Shown here one piece after another: positions 47,957-57,827 of a DNA stretch of 64,000 bases (positions within the stretch are counted from its first letter, which is position 1; each line of letters starts with the position of its first letter). The notes under the pieces were generated by a model that saw only the letters and a program-made list of their open reading frames with translations, had not been told where the DNA came from and searched no databases. Where the stretch lies: positions 1 through 64,000 of the forward strand of contig RDZE01000015.1 of NCBI GenBank assembly GCA_004293905.1, given 5' to 3'. This DNA is from Cytophagales bacterium (GTDB lineage Bacteria; Bacteroidota; Bacteroidia; Cytophagales; Microscillaceae). A program made the position numbers and the translations under genes.

Positions 47957-50163
47957 AACAAATGTATAAAACACTCTTTTTGTATTTATTTTTATTACTA
48001 TTTGTTCAATCTCTTTGGGCACAAAAAGTGGTACTGTCTACAGATAGCACATTTTATCCTTTGGGGTATAGAGTAGAAATTTTGGAAGATAAGCAAGGCG
48101 ATTTGACGCTTGAAAAGGTCTTATTGCCCGAAAATCAGAAGAAGTTCAAACGCTCTGAGCAAGCATCTCCCAATCAAGGTTATTCAGCTTCCGATTATTG
48201 GTTTAGAATTGCGATTAAAAGTATCTCAAAAAAAGATGATGAAAAATGGCTTCTACGGTTTCATAACCCACACATAGACACTATTCAAGTATATTTTTTA
48301 GACCAAAAACAAAAAATAGTTTCACAGTATTTCACAGGCGATATATTTCCTTTTGCCCAAAGACCTATTTTACACCCTCAATTTTTATTTCCTATTCCTA
48401 ACACGGAAGAGAGCGGTTTTTTGTGGGCATATATCAAATTAGAAGGCGTTTATAGCAAAGGGCACAATTTAGACCTCATCACCGAAAAACAGTTGATTTT
48501 AGAAGCACAATATTCACTCAGTTTTTTGGTCTTTTTACTTTCTATTTTATTTGCTTTAGCCCTCTATAATACTTTTTTATATATAAGTATTCGCGATGTT
48601 AGTTATCTCTATTATGTCTTATATCTCCTCTGTGTATTGGCTTATTTACTTTCTAACACAGGCTTAGGATACCAGTTTATATACCCTCAATGGGCACGCG
48701 GGCAAGTGTTTTTTGCTAATTTTGGAGCTATCTTGGGGGCTTCTTTTGCAAGTTTATTCACGATTCATTTTCTAAAAATTAAGGAGTTGCTCGCTCCTTG
48801 GATTCTGCGTGGTATGCATTATTTATTGTATTATGCCGTTGCGGTAGGCATTCTTACTTTTTATGCAAGTTTTTACCCCTCTTTTCTAATCAAAATTTTG
48901 CCTATTATCGCTACTTATGTTTTGTTATCTACAACTGTAGTCATCATATTAGGTGTGTTGGCGTGGCGCAAAGGTTCGCGTCCTGCACAGTTTTTCCTCT
49001 TGGCTTGGATATCAGTGTTTGTAGGCACACTTTCTTTTATATTGCGAATGATGGGCATTGTAGAATCCAATCTTTTCAACGAAAGAGGCATTCAGATAGG
49101 CATGGTTTTAGAGGCGTTGCTTTTGTCATTTGGCTTGGCAGATAGAATAAAAATAATGGAAAATGAAAAAAGAATAGCACAGCAAGCCACTATAGCCGCA
49201 CTTAAAGCCAACGAGCAAATTATCAAAGAACAAAATCAGGTACTTGAGCAAAGAGTAGAAGAGCGTACACAAGATTTAGCCATCGCCAACCAAGATTTAG
49301 CTACCTTCAACGAAGAACTCAACCAAACCAACGAGGAACTTAATACTACACTCGAATTGGTAAGCCAACAAAAAACTGAAATAGAACTCAAAAATAAGTC
49401 CATTACTGACAGCATTATTTATGCAAAAAGAATACAAGAAAGTATATTGCCTACAACGGAAGAATTAACTAAATACCTGCCCGAATACTTTGTCATTTTC
49501 GAACCGCGCGACATTGTCAGCGGCGATTTCTATTACCTTGCATATCATCAACAAAAAATATTCATTGCTGTTATCGATTGTACAGGACACGGAGTACCGG
49601 GCGCATTGATGAGCATGTTAGGAAAAGAAGTTTTAGACCACATCATTCTCGAGAATCAACTCACAGAAGTAGACGACATTCTCAATGAACTGGATAAAAA
49701 CGTAAGAAAAGCACTCAAACAAGAAGAAACAAATTATCGTGATGGTATGGACATCGCCCTTTGTAGTATAGATATGGTACAGAAAAAAATCGCCTTTGCA
49801 GGTGCTTATCGCCCTTTGATTTATTTCCAAAACAATGAATTATTCCACTTAAAAGGAGATAGACATTCCATAGGTGGAGAAACAAGTAAAAAAGAAGTTA
49901 AAAATTTCTCCAAACAAATGATAGATATTACCTCTGAAACCACTTTTTATTTATTTTCCGATGGTTGGCAAGACCAATTCGGAGGCAAAGAGCGTAAAAA
50001 ATATGGCTTGACCCAACTCAAAGAGCAACTGCAAAACATCTATCAACAGCCCATGAAAGCACAAACAGAGTATCTAAAAAATAATTTTAAGCAGTGGATG
50101 AATGAAGCAAAAGAAAATCAAATAGACGATGTATTACTCTTAGGCTTTCGAGTAGTTGTTTAG
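47947..50163 (+). CDS. 7TM-DISM receptor with SpoIIE-type phosphatase domain
   Basis: 738 aa. A signal peptide (cleavage near LWAQ), a periplasmic 7TMR-DISMED2 sensory domain (about 30-180), seven membrane helices (about 190-395), a coiled coil (about 400-490), and a SpoIIE phosphatase (about 495-738) with VIDCTGHGVPGALMSM and FSDGWQDQFGG. It should sense a ligand outside the inner membrane and set phosphatase activity inside. The ATG at 47962 is an alternative start. It is the second SpoIIE phosphatase within 5 kb. Confidence 0.92.
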   Translation: MEIKQMYKTLFLYLFLLLFVQSLWAQKVVLSTDSTFYPLGYRVEILEDKQGDLTLEKVLLPENQKKFKRSEQASPNQGYSASDYWFRIAIKSISKKDDEKWLLRFHNPHIDTIQVYFLDQKQKIVSQYFTGDIFPFAQRPILHPQFLFPIPNTEESGFLWAYIKLEGVYSKGHNLDLITEKQLILEAQYSLSFLVFLLSILFALALYNTFLYISIRDVSYLYYVLYLLCVLAYLLSNTGLGYQFIYPQWARGQVFFANFGAILGASFASLFTIHFLKIKELLAPWILRGMHYLLYYAVAVGILTFYASFYPSFLIKILPIIATYVLLSTTVVIILGVLAWRKGSRPAQFFLLAWISVFVGTLSFILRMMGIVESNLFNERGIQIGMVLEALLLSFGLADRIKIMENEKRIAQQATIAALKANEQIIKEQNQVLEQRVEERTQDLAIANQDLATFNEELNQTNEELNTTLELVSQQKTEIELKNKSITDSIIYAKRIQESILPTTEELTKYLPEYFVIFEPRDIVSGDFYYLAYHQQKIFIAVIDCTGHGVPGALMSMLGKEVLDHIILENQLTEVDDILNELDKNVRKALKQEETNYRDGMDIALCSIDMVQKKIAFAGAYRPLIYFQNNELFHLKGDRHSIGGETSKKEVKNFSKQMIDITSETTFYLFSDGWQDQFGGKERKKYGLTQLKEQLQNIYQQPMKAQTEYLKNNFKQWMNEAKENQIDDVLLLGFRVVV

Positions 50164-50664
50164 AAAAGCAACCTCATACAACATCAATTCCTCTTCATTT
50201 TGGATTATCATTTTTTGACATTGCATTCCCAATTTTTCAAGTAACTTTCGCGAAGAATGGTTTTCAGGGAGCGTAATAGCCAATAAATGAGTAAGTTGTA
50301 AGGTATTTTTAGCATACTCTACTATAACTTTTGCCGCTTCATAGGCATAACCTTTGCCCATATATTGGGCTAAAAATGCAAACCCAATGTCTATTTGTGG
50401 CAAAGTATTGCGATTGATAAGCCCACATATTCCTAAAGGTGTATTTGTTTCGCGAAGGCTTACTTTCAAAAAACCAAACTGATGTTTTTGGTGGTGTTCA
50501 TTTACCTGATGGATATAGGCTTTTGCCGATGCTTCGTCTTTTATATTTCTATCCCCAATAAAGCGAAGCCAGCCCTCACTATTGAGCAATTCTAATACAA
50601 ATGCCGTATCTTTTTCTTCAAGCCAAGAGAGGTGCAAACGTTCCGTATCTATTGTTTTCATCAT
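50140..50664 (-). CDS. GNAT-family N-acetyltransferase (RimJ/RimL-like)
   Basis: 174 aa. TERLHLSWLEEKD at the start, IDIGFAFLAQYMGKGYAYEA with the acetyl-CoA loop QYMGKGYA and ENHSSRKLLEKLGM are the Acetyltransf_3 pattern. The target is unknown. The end overlaps the phosphatase gene by 24 bp, and it starts 3 bp after the stop of the permease gene, so it is probably co-transcribed with the permease. Confidence 0.88.
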   Translation of the reverse strand: MMKTIDTERLHLSWLEEKDTAFVLELLNSEGWLRFIGDRNIKDEASAKAYIHQVNEHHQKHQFGFLKVSLRETNTPLGICGLINRNTLPQIDIGFAFLAQYMGKGYAYEAAKVIVEYAKNTLQLTHLLAITLPENHSSRKLLEKLGMQCQKMIIQNEEELMLYEVAFLNNYSKA

Positions 50665-50667
50665 CTT

Positions 50668-51918
50668 TTACTCAAAGCGCAAAGACTCTATTGGGTCAGT
50701 TTTAGAGGCTTTGTAAGCAGGATAGTAACCCGAAACAATTCCTACAAATACTGAAATAATTAAGCCTATGATAATCCAGAACCAAGGTATCACAAAGGTA
50801 TCGCTACCCAAGAGTGTAGAGAGTACATTACCTATTAAAATACCTAAAATAGCTCCAGAGATTCCCCCAAAAATACAAATTAAGACTGCTTCTATCAAAA
50901 ACTGTTGAGTAATTCGAAAAGGGGTTGCCCCTAATGCCTTTCTAACGCCTATTTCTTTGGTACGTTCTGTTACGGATACTAACATAATATTCATCAAACC
51001 AATAGCCGCGCCTATCAATGTGATAAAACCTATTACGCTACCACCTATGCGCAAATAACTTGTAATATTTTGCAAACGCTCTAAGGCTGATTCGCTGCGC
51101 GTAATTTCAAAAGAGTTGTTTGCACCAGGCTTGTCCTTTCTGATTTGTCGCATTAAACGTGTTGCTTCTCCCATAGCATATACAAAATCTGTATCATCGT
51201 TCAGTGAAGTAGTGATGTCATAAGTAAGTTTGGTATTATTAGTGTTGTTTGAGTAATTCCTATAAGCATGTTCTATCGGAATCAATACCGAACGGTCAGA
51301 ACCTGTGTCGCCTTCTCCTCCGCCAGAGCGTTCTATGACACCTATGACCATATATTTTCTGCCTGCAAAATTAACACCTTTACCTATAGGGTTTTGTTTA
51401 TCAAATAATTTTTGGGCGATTTCATACCCCAAAATAGCCACATAAACCCCTTCTTTGAGTTCGAAAGTGGAAAAATTTCTGCCTTTTTCTAAATTATAAC
51501 TATTGGTAGCCAAATAATTTTCGTTTACTCCTATCAAGCGACTATTAGGGTTTGTTTTTTTACCTTCATATTTTACCTCAAGCCCACCTGTAACTTCTGT
51601 AGAAAGGGTAACTTTAGAATCATAAGGCAATTTTTCTATAAAAAGCAAGGCTTCTTGATAGTCTATCGGAGGGTATTGTTTTTGACCTCTACCGCCCATG
51701 CGTCTGAAATTGTTGGGATTTGTTCCTTTTATATCAAAAGATTTAGCACCAAATTGGGCAAAACTGCTCGAAACAGAAGCCTGAATGCCATCTACGGCAG
51801 TGAGCATACCTACTAATGAGGAAATGCCTATGGCGATAATGAGTGCAGTAAGGATAGCACGAAGGAGGTTTTCTTTGATGGATTTTAGCCCTTCTTTTAC
51901 ATTTTCGGTAAAGTTCAT
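50668..51918 (-). CDS. MacB-type ABC transporter permease
   Basis: 416 aa. One N-terminal helix (IIAIGISSLVGMLTAVDGI), a large periplasmic domain (about 45-275) and three C-terminal helices around VTERTKEIGVRKALGA and a final SGYYPAYKASKTDPIESLRF are diagnostic of MacB/FtsX permeases. The domain has a Gly-rich stretch near NFRRMGGRGQ. The ATPase and membrane-fusion genes are not next to it. It is downstream of the marR-type gene, 84 bp away. Confidence 0.92.
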   Translation of the reverse strand: MNFTENVKEGLKSIKENLLRAILTALIIAIGISSLVGMLTAVDGIQASVSSSFAQFGAKSFDIKGTNPNNFRRMGGRGQKQYPPIDYQEALLFIEKLPYDSKVTLSTEVTGGLEVKYEGKKTNPNSRLIGVNENYLATNSYNLEKGRNFSTFELKEGVYVAILGYEIAQKLFDKQNPIGKGVNFAGRKYMVIGVIERSGGGEGDTGSDRSVLIPIEHAYRNYSNNTNNTKLTYDITTSLNDDTDFVYAMGEATRLMRQIRKDKPGANNSFEITRSESALERLQNITSYLRIGGSVIGFITLIGAAIGLMNIMLVSVTERTKEIGVRKALGATPFRITQQFLIEAVLICIFGGISGAILGILIGNVLSTLLGSDTFVIPWFWIIIGLIISVFVGIVSGYYPAYKASKTDPIESLRFE

Positions 51919-52002
51919 AATAACGCTTAATTTTTCTAATGTACTTTTTCTTTAGTATCTAAAGTAGTTCAATTATTACAAACTCAACAAAAAATCAAAG
52001 GG

Positions 52003-52695
52003 TTATTTTTGAATTTTCAGACTAAGCTCTTCTATAGAGTGTTCTTTGTGTTGAAAAAAGTTTTCCAAATGAAACTCATTCAAATAAATAAGCATTTGCA
52101 ATAGTTCATCTTTTTGTATTTCGGTCATCTGTGCGCAAGTGATATGGGCTATTTTGGTCATTTTTTCGCGCATCTGTTCCATTTTTTGCTTGCCTTTTTC
52201 GCTCAGGTTGATGTATTTGCTTCGTTTATCGTTGGGGTTGAGGGTTTCTTCTAAATAATTAAGTTTGATAAGCCTTTTGATGATTTCAGTACCCGTAGTG
52301 ATTTCTTGAAGATTGGCATTGATGAGTGCAGTTTTGGTGGCATTTTTCATATACTCAGCCCCTGCCAAAAAACCAAATTCTTCAAGGCTTATGTCTAATT
52401 GTTGGTCTTCATAGTTTCTTTTCAAATAGGCTTTTGCATACCGATACATACGCAGTAAAAGAATGGTGATTTGCACCTCTTTTTCTCCTTTTTGGTAGTA
52501 GTTAGTCAGCGAAGCAGGGTCTTTAGGAGGAGATTCTTGAAGCAAAGAAAGAGGTTCTTCTTCGAGCATAGTAGGTATGTGTTGTTCAGAAAGCCACAAA
52601 CCAAAGTTAGCAACATCGCCCTCTGGTTGTTGTTGTTTAAACTCCTCATATATACTGATGAGTTGAATAATTTCTCTGTAAGTTTTGTTGTGCAT
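52003..52695 (-). CDS. MarR-family regulator with N-terminal extension
   Basis: 230 aa. A winged-helix core (about 100-200) shows ALINANLQEITTGTEIIKRL and the wing ETLNPNDKRSKYINLSEKG, which are typical of MarR. About 80 extra residues precede it, longer than usual. It precedes the permease and acetyltransferase genes on the same strand and is divergent from the TonB-dependent receptor. Confidence 0.85.
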   Translation of the reverse strand: MHNKTYREIIQLISIYEEFKQQQPEGDVANFGLWLSEQHIPTMLEEEPLSLLQESPPKDPASLTNYYQKGEKEVQITILLLRMYRYAKAYLKRNYEDQQLDISLEEFGFLAGAEYMKNATKTALINANLQEITTGTEIIKRLIKLNYLEETLNPNDKRSKYINLSEKGKQKMEQMREKMTKIAHITCAQMTEIQKDELLQMLIYLNEFHLENFFQHKEHSIEELSLKIQK

Positions 52696-52707
52696 AGTCC
52701 TTTTTTA

Positions 52708-52748
52708 CAAATATAGCAACTTCACTCATTAAAACACTTCAAAAGTGT
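52708..52748 (-). promoter_or_regulatory. Promoter and candidate operator of the MarR-type gene
   Basis: TATATTTG on the minus strand (plus strand 52708-52715) lies 13 bp before the start codon. Just upstream, ACACTT-CAA-AAGTGT (52734-52748) is a perfect 6-bp inverted repeat placed where a repressor would block the -33 region. Confidence 0.5.
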
Positions 52749-52809
52749 AGTATGTTCTTAAAATAAAGGAGAATTTTGAGGTAAGGAGTAATAAAACCAA
52801 TAAAAAAAT

Positions 52810-52817
52810 TACTTTTG
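52810..52817 (+). promoter_or_regulatory. Promoter -7 element of the TonB-dependent receptor gene
   Basis: TACTTTTG. The transcript would begin near 52824, after the ATG at 52819, so the real start is 52849. Confidence 0.55.
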
Positions 52818-52848
52818 TATGATAGTTATTCCTAATTTTTATAGAAAT

Positions 52849-55263
52849 ATGTCCTCATACAAATATATACAAACCCTCATCATCAGTAGTATTCTTTGGG
52901 GAATTGCTACAGTTACTATGGCACAACAAATCAAAGTATTGAATAAAAATACTTTAGAACCCATTAACACTGCACTCGTAAACAATGGCAGTACTACACT
53001 AATGCCACAAGAAACCAATGAAACTTTTTTCAAAAATGCCCAAACAATTACTATTTATAGTGTAGGTTATCAAGCTGAAGTATATACCCCTGCGCAATTG
53101 GCGACACAACAATACACAGTACTACTTACTGAAAATAGTTTTGACCTCAATGAAGTAGTCATTTCTGCAAGTAAATTTGATGAAAAGCGTGCTGATATAG
53201 TGCAACAAATTGAAACAATCAATCAGCGCGAAATTGCTTTCATGAATCAGCAAACCGCTGCTGATTTATTGCAGCAAACGGGCAATGTATTTGTGCAAAA
53301 AAGCCAAGCAGGAGGAGGAAGTCCTGTACTAAGGGGTTTTGAAGCCAATAGGGTGCTCATTGTGGTAGATGGCATCAGAATGAACAATGCCATTTATAGA
53401 GGTGGGCACTTGCAAAATGTTATCACCTTAGACAATAGTATTATGGACAGAGTAGAGGTAGTTTTCGGACCCAGTTCTACGATTTATGGAAGTGATGCCT
53501 TAGGGGGAGTAATGCACTTTCAAACCAAAAAACCGATATTAGACGATTTCTCTCAGCAAGCATTCGTTCGTTATAGTACCGCTAACCAAGAATTGAGTTA
53601 TCATTATGATTCCAACATAGGTTTTAAAAAATGGGCTTTTGTCATCAGTGGTACACGCAACGACTTCCAAGATTTCAGGGCGGGCGGTGTCAGAAATCCT
53701 GCTTATGGTGAATTTGGCAAAAATACTTTTTATGTAGAACGCATCAACAATCAAGATGCAAGAATAGATAACTATGAATATACCTTGCAAAAGAATACAG
53801 CTTATAGCCAAGTTGATGGGTTGTTCAAGGTTCTTTTTCAACCCCAAAAAAATATTTCGCACATACTCAATCTTCAATACTCTACCTCCAGCAATATTTC
53901 GCGCTATGACCGCCTCAGCGAAACTACTTCGGCAGGCGTACCCCGTTTTGCAGAGTGGTACTACGGTCCGCAAAATAGACTTTTGGCGGCTTATCACCTT
54001 ACACTTAACAATGAAAATGCATTATATTCCGAAGCACGTCTTACAATCGCTTATCAGGATATAGAAGAAAGTCGTTTCACAAGACGCTTCGCAAACATCA
54101 ACCGACAAGCACGCATAGAAAAAGTACAGGTCTGGAGTGTAAATATTGATTTTGCGAAAAATATAGGAGAAAGACACGAACTACGCTACGGAGCAGAATT
54201 GTTGAACAACCAAGTAAATTCAACAGCTTATAACCTAAGCATCGCTTCGGGCATACGCACTAACTTAGACACACGCTACCCCGATGGCGGTTCTACGGTG
54301 CGAAGTTTGGCAGCTTACTTTACCTATACTTTCGAAATCAGTGAGAACTGGTTATTTTCATCAGGCTTACGCTATAGTTATGTAGCCTTAGATGCCCAAT
54401 TCAACGACAAAACCTTTTTCCCTTTTCCCTTCGATAACGCACGCCAACGCAATGCCGCACTTACAGGCAATGTAGGGTTAGCTTGGAAAAATGACACATG
54501 GAAGGTCAGCGCGCTGTTTTCATCAGGCTTCAGAACCCCCAATGTAGATGATTTAGGGAAAATATTCGAGTCGGTTACAGGCACAGCCACCGCTCCCGGT
54601 ATACTCATCGTTCCTAACCCTTTGCTTCGTGCTGAGATTACCTACAATGGCGAAATATCAATAGCCAAGACCATAGACGAAGGTATCAGAGTAGAGGGCG
54701 TGGCTTACTATACTCGTTTTGAACAAGCCATCGTTTCACAACCTTTTACCTTCAATGGACAAAATAGCATCAATTATGGAGGTTTTCCGAGCAATGTATT
54801 TGCCAATCAGAATGCTCAAGAAGCACATATCTATGGAGGCAACATAAGTCTTTGGGCAGATATTACCAAAGAGTTTTCCATCTCCTCATCTTTCAACTAT
54901 ACCTTTGGGCGTATTTTGAATCCTTTGGGCGATACTCCCTTAGACCATATCCCTCCTTCCTTCGGAAAAACTTCTTTGTTTCTTACGCTTAAAAAATTCA
55001 AAGGCGAACTTTTTGCCCTCTACAATGGCTGGAAAAGAATAGAAGACTACAATCTCAACGGTGAAGACAATGCCCAATATGCAACCCAATATGGCATGCC
55101 TGCATGGTGGACACTCAACCTCCGCACGGCTTACCAAATCAATGAAAAATTTCAACTTCAGTTTGCCATAGAAAATATTTTTGACCAACACTATCGCGTG
55201 TTTGCCTCAGGCGTAAGTGCTTTAGGACGCAATTTTTCTACTACGCTAAGAGTGAAATTATAA
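52849..55263 (+). CDS. TonB-dependent outer-membrane receptor
   Basis: 804 aa with a signal peptide (cleavage near TMAQQ). A short CarboxypepD-like segment precedes the plug domain (about 100-220: NEVVISASKFDEKRADI, VLRGFEANRVLIVVDG, FGPSSTIYGSDALGGV). The 22-strand barrel fills the rest, ending with FDQHYRVFASGVSALGRNFS and a terminal strand. No SusD partner or transport operon lies beside it, so the ligand (siderophore, heme, cobalamin or other) is open. The form without SusD is closest to siderophore/heme-type receptors. Confidence 0.92.
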   Translation: MSSYKYIQTLIISSILWGIATVTMAQQIKVLNKNTLEPINTALVNNGSTTLMPQETNETFFKNAQTITIYSVGYQAEVYTPAQLATQQYTVLLTENSFDLNEVVISASKFDEKRADIVQQIETINQREIAFMNQQTAADLLQQTGNVFVQKSQAGGGSPVLRGFEANRVLIVVDGIRMNNAIYRGGHLQNVITLDNSIMDRVEVVFGPSSTIYGSDALGGVMHFQTKKPILDDFSQQAFVRYSTANQELSYHYDSNIGFKKWAFVISGTRNDFQDFRAGGVRNPAYGEFGKNTFYVERINNQDARIDNYEYTLQKNTAYSQVDGLFKVLFQPQKNISHILNLQYSTSSNISRYDRLSETTSAGVPRFAEWYYGPQNRLLAAYHLTLNNENALYSEARLTIAYQDIEESRFTRRFANINRQARIEKVQVWSVNIDFAKNIGERHELRYGAELLNNQVNSTAYNLSIASGIRTNLDTRYPDGGSTVRSLAAYFTYTFEISENWLFSSGLRYSYVALDAQFNDKTFFPFPFDNARQRNAALTGNVGLAWKNDTWKVSALFSSGFRTPNVDDLGKIFESVTGTATAPGILIVPNPLLRAEITYNGEISIAKTIDEGIRVEGVAYYTRFEQAIVSQPFTFNGQNSINYGGFPSNVFANQNAQEAHIYGGNISLWADITKEFSISSSFNYTFGRILNPLGDTPLDHIPPSFGKTSLFLTLKKFKGELFALYNGWKRIEDYNLNGEDNAQYATQYGMPAWWTLNLRTAYQINEKFQLQFAIENIFDQHYRVFASGVSALGRNFSTTLRVKL

Positions 55264-55289
55264 AAAATGAATAAAAAAATGAATAAAAA

Positions 55290-55321
55290 TTTGTAATTCT
55301 AAAAAAGCCATTTTACCTTTG
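55290..55321 (+). promoter_or_regulatory. Consensus promoter of the met operon
   Basis: TTTG (55290-55293), a 20-bp spacer and TACCTTTG (55314-55321). The transcript would start near 55328, about 405 nt before the metY ATG, leaving room for the riboswitch and leader ORF. Confidence 0.85.
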
Positions 55322-55374
55322 TAGCGAATTAGTCAATTACTCTTCTTAATTCATTTCAAACTAAGGTAGTGTAA

Positions 55375-55482
55375 TTGATTTATACAGAAGTGTGGAGAGA
55401 TCAGGCTCTACGAAACACTGGCAACCTACTCAATATAGCAAGGTGCTAATTCCTGCCTAAAAATTTAGGAAATATAAATCAA
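55375..55482 (+). promoter_or_regulatory. SAM-I (S-box) riboswitch
   Basis: The conserved core of the SAM-I aptamer is visible: GAGAGATCAGGCTC, then CGAAACACTGGCAACC, and AAGGTGCTAATTCCTGCC. The P1 helix is a perfect 10-bp pairing of 55375-55384 with 55473-55482. It is on the same strand as, and upstream of, the metY-metX-hom operon, and would lower expression when S-adenosylmethionine is abundant. No classical terminator follows directly; a small ORF begins 14 nt later. Confidence 0.93.
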
Positions 55483-55495
55483 ATTATCAATTTTT

Positions 55496-55601
55496 ATGCA
55501 CACAACACACACAACTACCTTTTCCCAAAAATCCAACTTCTTTTTACAACTACTCTCTCAATCTATCCAAACAGATTGTTGCTGCTGTTGCTGTTGTTGT
55601 T

Positions 55602-55603
<2 letters not shown>
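55496..55603 (+). CDS. Poly-cysteine leader peptide (35 aa, ends in eight Cys)
   Basis: ATG at 55496 to TAA at 55601-55603, in the 5' leader of metY. The peptide begins MHTTHTTTFSQK and ends SIQTD followed by eight cysteines. The Cys codons (55577-55600) are five TGT and three TGC, directly before the stop. From 55499 to 55573 the coding strand has no G at all. A hairpin starts at the stop codon. Placement after a SAM riboswitch and before sulfhydrylase genes, plus eight tandem codons for one sulfur amino acid, points to a cysteine-responsive attenuator peptide. Known parallels are amino-acid leader peptides of trp/his operons and poly-cysteine short ORFs in mycobacteria. Function here is inferred. 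Confidence 0.82.
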
Positions 55604-57052
<1,449 letters not shown>

Positions 57053-57102
57053 AAAAAATTAACTTTATAAAAATTTATTAACAATTAAAAACAAGCAAAT
57101 TT

Positions 57103-57738
57103 ATGTCATTACGTTTAGGAGACATCGCGCCTGACTTCACAGCGCAAACCACACAAGGTGAAATCAAATTTCACGACTGGATAGGCAATGGTTGGTGTGT
57201 ATTTTTTTCGCACCCCGCCGATTTTACCCCCGTTTGTACTACCGAGTTAGGCACAGTAGCCAAATACAGAGCTGATTTTGAAAAAAGAAATGTAAAAACC
57301 ATCGCCATCAGCGTAGACCCACTCAATTCGCACGTAGAATGGGTGAAGGACATCAACGAAACCCAATGCACGGTAGTAGATTACCCCATCATTGCAGACC
57401 CCGACCGAAGCATAGCCAACCTCTATGACATGATTCACCCCAACGCCTTAGATAATATGACAGTGCGCTCGGTATTCATCATCGGACCAGATAAAAAAAT
57501 CAAACTTTCGCTTACTTATCCTGCTTCCACAGGGCGTAATTTTGATGAAATTCTTCGCGTCATTGACTCATTGCAACTCACAGCCAACTACCAAGTAGCG
57601 ACTCCAGCCAATTGGAAAGATGGTGAAGATGTGATTGTTACGACCGCAGTAAAGACCGAAGAAATCCCTGCGAAGTTTCCAAAAGGGCACACCATCATCA
57701 AACCTTATTTGAGAACGACCCCACAACCCAATAAATAA
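57103..57738 (+). CDS. Prx6-type peroxiredoxin
   Basis: 211 aa. The peroxidatic Cys45 is in HPADFTPVCTTELG, and AISVDPLNSHVEWVKDI with the C-terminal domain matches the 1-Cys/Prx6 group (AhpC/TSA plus 1-cysPrx_C). No resolving cysteine is visible in the C-terminal part; C32 and a Cys near 89 are elsewhere. It reduces peroxides with an outside thiol donor. It lies 50 bp after metY, so it may be co-expressed with sulfur assimilation. Confidence 0.93.
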   Translation: MSLRLGDIAPDFTAQTTQGEIKFHDWIGNGWCVFFSHPADFTPVCTTELGTVAKYRADFEKRNVKTIAISVDPLNSHVEWVKDINETQCTVVDYPIIADPDRSIANLYDMIHPNALDNMTVRSVFIIGPDKKIKLSLTYPASTGRNFDEILRVIDSLQLTANYQVATPANWKDGEDVIVTTAVKTEEIPAKFPKGHTIIKPYLRTTPQPNK

Positions 57739-57755
57739 ACACCAAAAGAAGAACG

Positions 57756-57794
57756 CAAGACTTATAAATTTGCACATCATTTTTATAGGTCTTG
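57756..57794 (+). terminator. Strong hairpin between the peroxiredoxin gene and metX
   Basis: A 13-bp stem with one G-U pair (57756-57768 with 57782-57794) and a 13-nt loop, followed only by TTTCTC. It may be a leaky terminator or an RNA-processing site that sets metX/hom expression below metY. Confidence 0.6.
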
Positions 57795-57827
57795 TTTCTC
57801 ACCATTCAATCATTTGAAAAAGAAAAG

